Positions 59,136-64,000 of a stretch of DNA of 64,000 nt are shown here, in pieces. The stretch covers positions 37,456,405 to 37,520,404 of the forward strand of contig CM065301.1 of assembly GCA_032871835.1 (NCBI GenBank), in the 5' to 3' direction. Position 1 is the first letter of the stretch. The number at the start of each line of letters is the position of its first letter. This stretch comes from Dipteronia dyeriana. Lineage: Eukaryota; Streptophyta; Magnoliopsida; Sapindales; Sapindaceae. The notes under the pieces were generated by a model. It ran no database searches and was not told the origin of the DNA. It saw only the letters and a program-made list of their open reading frames with translations. Made by a program: the position numbers and the translations under genes.

Positions 59136-62100
59136 TAAATTAAAAAAAAAACTAATCATATCTTTATTTAAAAAATAAAATCTATATTTTATTTATCGAA
59201 TAAGATATCATATATATATTTGTATTTAAACAATTCAAATTCAAATATATATAATTTATTTTATTTAATAAATAAGATAATCATATTATCTCATCATTCA
59301 AAAATAAATAACAATTGAAACCCTCCATTCATGACTAATTACACTATTAAATAATTTTATTATTTAATTGTCATAATTGTCATTTTGATCAATTGAATAA
59401 TCTAATTACTCAATCAAATCCTGACACGTGTCACTTTCGTAACACAATTACTTGGACAATTCAATTAATTAACCGTAACCCTTGTTACCTAAATCGATCG
59501 GGCTAGCAAGAGGACCTAATGGACCCATAGTATTTTGAGCTCCAATAATCCTCATAATCATTAATTAAACTCTTTAATTAATATTCTTTGATTATTAACT
59601 CTGGTGTTATTCCACTAAAAACCCGAAGCTGTACTTTTTCAACTGCAGATGTTTTTACACAGACCGATACAACTCGGTGTCCATCAATATAGCTATTACA
59701 TATGGTGTGATCCTCCACAGTAATTCATAATTATAACTGGGTCATAATATCCGTTATACCCCTCTAATTACATATATACTTTAAGCACCATTAATTCTCT
59801 AATGGACAATAAATCATATTTCCTCACGGAATTAGGAGAGCGCTCATATTGTCCAAGCCCAGAATCAACCCTTAAGGGAACTATTATTGTGGAGAAACCT
59901 TCCCAGCCATAAGCCAAACCGCAATCCCAACATACGGAGTATACTGATCAGAAAATGTATCTGACCTCACCCATGGTATATCAAAGACCACGATCTAACC
60001 TAAAGGAGCCGATAAGACACTCAGGATTAAGATCACCCACATATAACCATCATCAGTTGATATATATATGAATCCCATCGGTAAACGGATCTTGGTGTGA
60101 GATTCATATAGATCATGGCCCAGTCCTATATATCGCATCATACAAGGTGCCTCCATTCCCATATCTCATATGAATTATCCAGGATAGAATTGTAAGTTTC
60201 TCAGTTTTTGATTGGCTTATTTCGATTGACAAACCATATTTTGAGATAATTATATAAGGGGAGTTTACGTCGGCTTTGCTCGTGATCAAGTTCAAGCTTC
60301 AAATGTATATCAGTTATTTAACTCTTTGAAGAGATTTAGTTGCACACACACACTAACATGCATTTGTATTGACATGCATTTATTCCTTGTTTCTCATTGC
60401 TCATGTGTGTATTCCTTCACAATCACACTTGCACTTCATGTATTTTTTTTATTGCATCTATGATTGCATTTATGTTTCCATGATCATGCATTGCTTTTAA
60501 TCATATGATTACTTATTGTGTGCATTGAGTTAGATTTGATTTGGTTATTTTCAGTATTGTGTCTAGTTTCGAAAGAATGGTTTTCAATGATTTAAGTATT
60601 TTTCAAAACTAACCTTTGTATGGTCTTGTTATCATAACATTTTGTGCATTGCTTCAAAATGAGTTTTGAAACTTTTTTTACAAACTAGACACCCATACCT
60701 TTCCAACGTTATATTATTCATAATATTTCATGACCATTTGGATTGGTTTTGAAATCTCCAAAGTGACCATAAAAACAGGGCATCTCTGTTGTTGTCCGTT
60801 TCTGACCTTTGATCACTCATTTGACCATAACTTTTTTTACAGTCATCTAAATCATATTTTGTTAATTGGAGTAGAAATTAGACTTCCATACCTTTCCAAC
60901 AGTATATTATACAAAAGGTTTCAAATTCATTTGGTCACGTTTTGGTATGTTTGAATTTTAAGGTGGAGTGTTGAGAACAGATTTTGCTCCCAAACTCTTC
61001 GCCCCCTCAAGGGACGAAACCAGCAGTGAAAAATATGGCAGCTCTTTTCACTCCAAAACTTTTCACCCCCTCGATGGGAGAAACTAGGGGTGAAAAACTT
61101 GTTTGAGCATAAACGTCTTTTCTTGTGCAGCTTGTTTTTACACCTTATATATATCATCTTCTTCCCGAATCAGACCTAAAGCTCTGAAATTGAATCCCTA
61201 AGAGAGAGAAATTAAATCCTAGAGAGAGAGAGAGAGCTCCCAAGAACACTTTTTTACTCAACCAAATCCCCACCCATGAACATCTAGCATCATTCTTCAT
61301 CTTTCAAGCATGGGTCTTCATATGTTTCATGACTAGGTAATCTCTACATGCCCTAGAACTTGGTGTTTCATTACTAGGCCATGTTTACCTAGGAATAACA
61401 TTTATTGCTTATTGAATGTATGCTTTTATATTTAATTGCAATTATAACATGTTTAGGTTGTTGATTGTTTGTTGAGATGTTTGGTTGAGATAGCTAGTGT
61501 TTAGGATGATTTTACCCTTCTAACTAAATCTGTATGCTTTGCATTTAGATATTGTTTAGGTCTAATTGATTGCATTTGTTAATTGCAATGATTGTTCTTT
61601 GCCATGTTTCATGACAACTTTTGTTGATTGGTTTTTGTTTGATAACTAGATATTAGACTCTCATAGCTATATCTAGTTAGGTCTTCTTGCACTTGCATTT
61701 AGACATTGATATTTAAGAATTGCATTTATTGACATCTTTGAATTCCTAGATAAGCATTTAGTGTAGCCTAGCACTACTTGCATGTTTGAATATTACATCA
61801 TATTCACTTAGGTTGTTTTGACTCTTCATTGAGGTTAAGTCTTGTGACTAATTGGTTAGTGCACAAGCATGTTGATCAAGAACCACTATTAAGGCCTTCT
61901 GGGTAGAGTGAAAAGGTTAGTAACTGGAGGGTGTGACGGGAGGTCAACCTAGGTTGTAAACATTCATTCAATAGTGGATTCGAGGATCGAATGTGTGGCG
62001 CACATATCAGCCTGTGGTTTTTCCCATTTGGAGGGTTTCCACGTAAAGATCAAGTGTTCATTTTATCTTTCGCACTTTACACTTGATGTTGTATGTTTGT

Positions 62101-62510
62101 TTCATTAGGTAAATTTTGACTATTGACTAATCAAGAAAAAATGGTAATTGACTAAATTAAAACCTATCCCCCCCCCCCCCCCCCCTCTAGGTATAAACAT
62201 ACACACTTTCTTAAGGAAATTTCAAGAATCACTGTACATTACGGAATGGACCGCAGCTATAGATTAACCACAAATAAAGTACCCAGCTTTATTTGTTATC
62301 TATGGATTCTTTAGATTGCACGTCTCTTATTGTATCCATCTGTATATGACACTCATATACACAGTTTGAGATTACATCCGGCAATCCAAGATGTTAATAT
62401 GTGCACAAGTTTATAAAATAAATAACATAACAAGAATGAATTGAACCTTTCTTTTTATTTACTTCATAAACCCATTTACAAATTACATGCTTATGGCATA
62501 AACCCCAACA
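58425..62510 (-). mobile_element. Solo LTR of family C (Copia type), split by a D LTR
   Basis: On the minus strand it begins TGTTGGGGTTTATGCC at 62510 and ends GGGGTTCCAACA at 58425. Its parts are 58425-60190 and 62230-62510, about 2.05 kb without the D LTR. Flanks GCATA (58420-58424) and ATATA (62511-62515) differ by two transitions and fit an aged 5-bp duplication in the A LTR. The TGTTGGRGTTTATGCC start is common in Copia LTRs. It holds AT-rich runs with TA microsatellites at 59029-59055 and 59095-59131. No element interior was found. Confidence 0.82.
60191..62224 (+). mobile_element. Solo LTR of family D
   Basis: A 2034-bp LTR from TGTAAGTTTCTCAG to AAATTTCA, flanked by perfect AGAAT duplications (60186-60190 and 62225-62229) inside the C LTR. 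It includes TATA-like CTTATATATATC (about 61144-61155) and the U5 signature with a 16-base C run (62170-62185) before TCTAGG. It is homologous to the LTRs of the elements at 5335-12315 and 31890-35976. An ORF in it (60730-60954) is not conserved. Confidence 0.92.
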
Positions 62511-62529
62511 ATATAGTCCTAACACGGTT

Positions 62530-63163
62530 GGCCTATCATTAATAGGTGGCACCTGCATTTTTGAGACCAAAAGGCATTACCTTGTAGCAGTAAAGGCCTT
62601 GCCCGGTAATGAAACTTGTTTTGTCTTCGTCTGCGGGTGCATCATAATCTGGTTGCACCTCGAGAATGCGTCCATGAAGCTAAGAAGCTTATTCCCCATG
62701 GTGGAATCCACAAGTTGATCGATCTTGGGCAGTAGAAAACTGCCCTTTGGGTAGACGCGGTTAAGATCTGTATAGTCGACGCACATATGCCACTTCCTAT
62801 TTGCCTTGGTAACCATTACCACATTTACGATCACTTCAGGGTATCGGGATTCCTTGATGAATCTGGCTTTCAACAACTTGTCAACCTCCTTCTGGACTGT
62901 AGCATTTTTTTCGGGATTGAAATGTCTCCTATTTTGCTTGGCTAGTTTGAACATAGGGTCGGCTGCTAACCGGTGAGCTGCCAAGGAGATGGGGATCCCT
63001 AGCATCTCATCATGACTCCGAGCGAAGATATCACTGTACTCGTTGAGAAGTCAGATTAAGCCTTCATTCACGCCTGCTAGGGTAGCCCCAACCTTGACTA
63101 CTTTAGTAGGGTCGTCTTCCCTGATCGATATCTCTTCAAATTTATCAACTGGGTGGCCACTAG
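62530..63163 (-). pseudogene. Tat reverse transcriptase, N-terminal part
   Basis: The translation reads YSDIFARSHDEMLGIPISLA, NRRHFNPEKNATVQKEVDKL, WHMCVDYTDLNRVYPKGSF and then LLSFMDAFSRCNQIMMHPQ. These are the fingers and first catalytic Asp (MDAFS; relatives have DAFSGYNQI) of Ty3 RT. A frameshift after FTATR leads to PFGLKNAGATY in another frame, followed by stops just before the target duplication at 62525-62529. The gene continues at 45644. Its right edge (about 63163) is where the hAT sequence begins. Confidence 0.9.
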
Positions 63164-63310
63164 TAAAACTGTAAATCTTTAGCGGCCCGGCCCATTAGGC
63201 ACGGCCTACTGAGGCCGTGTTGGGCCGATCGATAGGCTTGGTCCACGGGCCGTTCCATAATCATTTCCGAAAAATAAAGTTTGTTTGGAGTTTGGATTTT
63301 GGATTTTAGA

Positions 63311-63338
63311 TTTAGGGTTTAGGGTTTAGGGTTTAGGA
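63311..63338 (+). repeat. Short telomere-like TTTAGGG array
   Basis: Three TTTAGGG units and a TTTAGGA, preceded by degenerate copies (GGATTTTAGA). This is the plant telomere unit, here interstitial within the hAT tail. Its short length makes chance or microsatellite growth possible. Confidence 0.7.
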
Positions 63339-63714
63339 TTTACGAAAAATACAGTAATACACAAAAAAATTGGTTGTTATATCAATTTAACAATTCAATT
63401 ATATAAATGTAATTTTCAAATTAATTTGTTTATCTGTTGAAATAATTTGTATGAAAAATAATAATCAACTCAAAAAATTAATAAAGAAAAAGTAATACAA
63501 AAAAAATAAAAATAGATGTTATTATGAAAATGTGAAATGAACAATTTTTTATTTATTTAATTATTTTTCACTTATGAATTCAGTATTACATATTTACATG
63601 ATTGCCTCATTAAAAACATTACCAAGAAAAACCCAGTGGGTTAAAAACTTGGTAAGGGAAAAAGAGTGCAATCGTACTACAACTTACAAGTAAATACACA
63701 TGTAAAAGTGTAAC

Positions 63715-64000
63715 CTAGTTCTGGCCCTGGCCACTACCGGAAGGCTCATCAATATATAGATTGTTAAAATTTAGAATAAGTTCTTTATCTACCGTTTGAT
63801 TTTGTAACCTTTTTTTAGTATGCTCCCAATCCCGAAGACATGTTAATACCTCCACCATATCCAGAGACAAACAGCTTCTTATTGGTTCAATTATGCGTCC
63901 ACTGGTGCTGAAAGTTTGTTTTGAAGACACCGTTGACACAGGGATAACCAGTATGTCATATGCTAAGTGTGACAGAACTGGATACCTGTACGTATAGGTC
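63715..64000 (-). CDS. hAT transposase, C-terminal dimerisation region (partial)
   Basis: An open frame enters from the right edge and ends at TAG 63715-63717, 94 codons. It reads YPVLSHLAYDILVIPVSTVS followed by SKQTFSTSGRIIEPIRSCLS, then MVEVLTCLRDWE. This is the hAT family C-terminal dimerisation domain (Ac/RICESLEEPER/DAYSLEEPER type), in which Glu of SSEQTFST is Lys here. No stop or shift is seen in this part, unlike most coding remnants in the window. Whether the upstream catalytic part is intact cannot be told from here. It could be a mobile element or a domesticated relative. Confidence 0.85.
   Translation of the reverse strand, partial: TYTYRYPVLSHLAYDILVIPVSTVSSKQTFSTSGRIIEPIRSCLSLDMVEVLTCLRDWEHTKKRLQNQTVDKELILNFNNLYIDEPSGSGQGQN

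Larger units (their letters stand above)
45645..62524 (-). mobile_element. Solo LTR of family A with nested insertions
   Basis: On the plus strand the ends are TGTAGGGAAAAATTGG at 45645 and GTCCTAACA at 62524. Both are flanked by perfect CGGTT duplications (45640-45644 and 62525-62529) in the Tat RT gene. LTR sequence occupies 45645-47741, 58243-58424 and 62511-62524, about 2.29 kb in all. The gaps are filled by B copy 2 and by the C LTR. No A interior is present, so this is a solo LTR. Confidence 0.92.
37340..64000 (-). mobile_element. Tat-lineage Ty3 element, minus strand, 5' end outside the window
   Basis: Reading leftward from the right edge: RT N-terminus (62530-63163), RT C-terminus (45232-45639), RNase H, a second RNase H, integrase to a pol stop at 42997, a tandem array, an antisense ORF (38902-41560), a polypurine tract and the 3' LTR (37340-38764). 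This order, with an extra RNase H and an antisense ORF between pol and the 3' LTR, is that of the Tat lineage (Grande/RIRE2-like). The RT is split by a solo A LTR with perfect CGGTT duplications. A hAT element interrupts it near 63165. It sits in the leader of an E element. Confidence 0.85.
63164..64000 (-). mobile_element. hAT transposon, 3' end (rest outside the window)
   Basis: Contains the end of a hAT transposase gene and a noncoding tail (63164-63714). The tail includes GC-rich CGGCCCGGCCCATTAGGCACGG near 63183, a motif often found at plant hAT ends, and AT-rich sequence. It is inserted in the Tat RT gene. The exact terminal inverted repeat could not be fixed; the end is probably within 63163-63185. 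Confidence 0.7.

Overview
This window is plant (angiosperm) nuclear DNA made almost entirely of nested LTR retrotransposons. I found no intact host gene. The plant assignment rests on the element families: Sirevirus-, Angela- and Tat-like pol and gag genes, initiator tRNA-Met primer sites of the form TGGTATCAGAGC, an Athila-type primer site, a plant hAT transposase tail, and a short TTTAGGG array. Almost every coding region carries nonsense codons and frameshifts.

I use five provisional LTR family names. A is an Angela-like Copia (LTR 2.25-2.5 kb, TGTTRGGATTATG...TACA). B is a non-autonomous Sirevirus-like Copia (LTR 2.4-2.6 kb, TGTTAGGTTTTAG...TTTTCA) carrying gag plus an extra ORF. D is a Sirevirus-like Copia (LTR 1.6-2 kb, TGTAAG/TGTAAATG...TTCA). 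E is an Athila-like Ty3 family (LTR about 2.1 kb). C is a Copia-type LTR of about 2.05 kb. A Tat-lineage Ty3 element and a hAT DNA transposon end are also present.

Left part (1-27152): a degraded plus-strand A element is cut by a minus-strand D element (5335-12315, perfect GAATA duplication inside the RNase H gene) and by B copy 1 (12561-24864). The 3' LTR of B copy 1 holds a solo E LTR (20736-22860). Further left are a minus-strand A fragment (2124-3869) and a minus-strand B LTR (1-2123). The A element ends with its 3' LTR at 24897-27152.

Middle (27153-37339): a 5'-truncated plus-strand D element with recognisable protease, integrase, RT and RNase H remnants. Its 3' LTR (31890-35976) contains a solo A LTR (32567-35046). 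It abuts the 3' part of an E LTR with primer site and leader (35977-37339).

Right part (37340-64000): a minus-strand Tat element whose 5' end lies beyond the window. From left to right it has its 3' LTR, a polypurine tract, a decayed plus-strand (antisense) ORF, a 97-bp tandem array, integrase, an extra RNase H, RNase H and RT. The RT gene is split by a solo A LTR (45645-62524, perfect CGGTT duplication). That LTR is itself split by B copy 2 (47742-58237, the best preserved element here) and by a solo C LTR (58425-62510), which contains a solo D LTR (60191-62224, perfect AGAAT duplication). A hAT element enters at the right edge.

The most interesting unit is family B. Two independent copies share the same non-autonomous layout: gag, no pol, then a roughly 350-codon ORF resembling the plant 'putative plant transposon protein' domain, flanked by multiplied polypurine tracts. 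Their LTRs carry a 43-bp minisatellite and a hairpin cluster upstream of the TATA box. A second notable item is a roughly 236-bp insert in one LTR of the minus-strand D element that includes organellar (probably plastid) large-subunit rRNA sequence.
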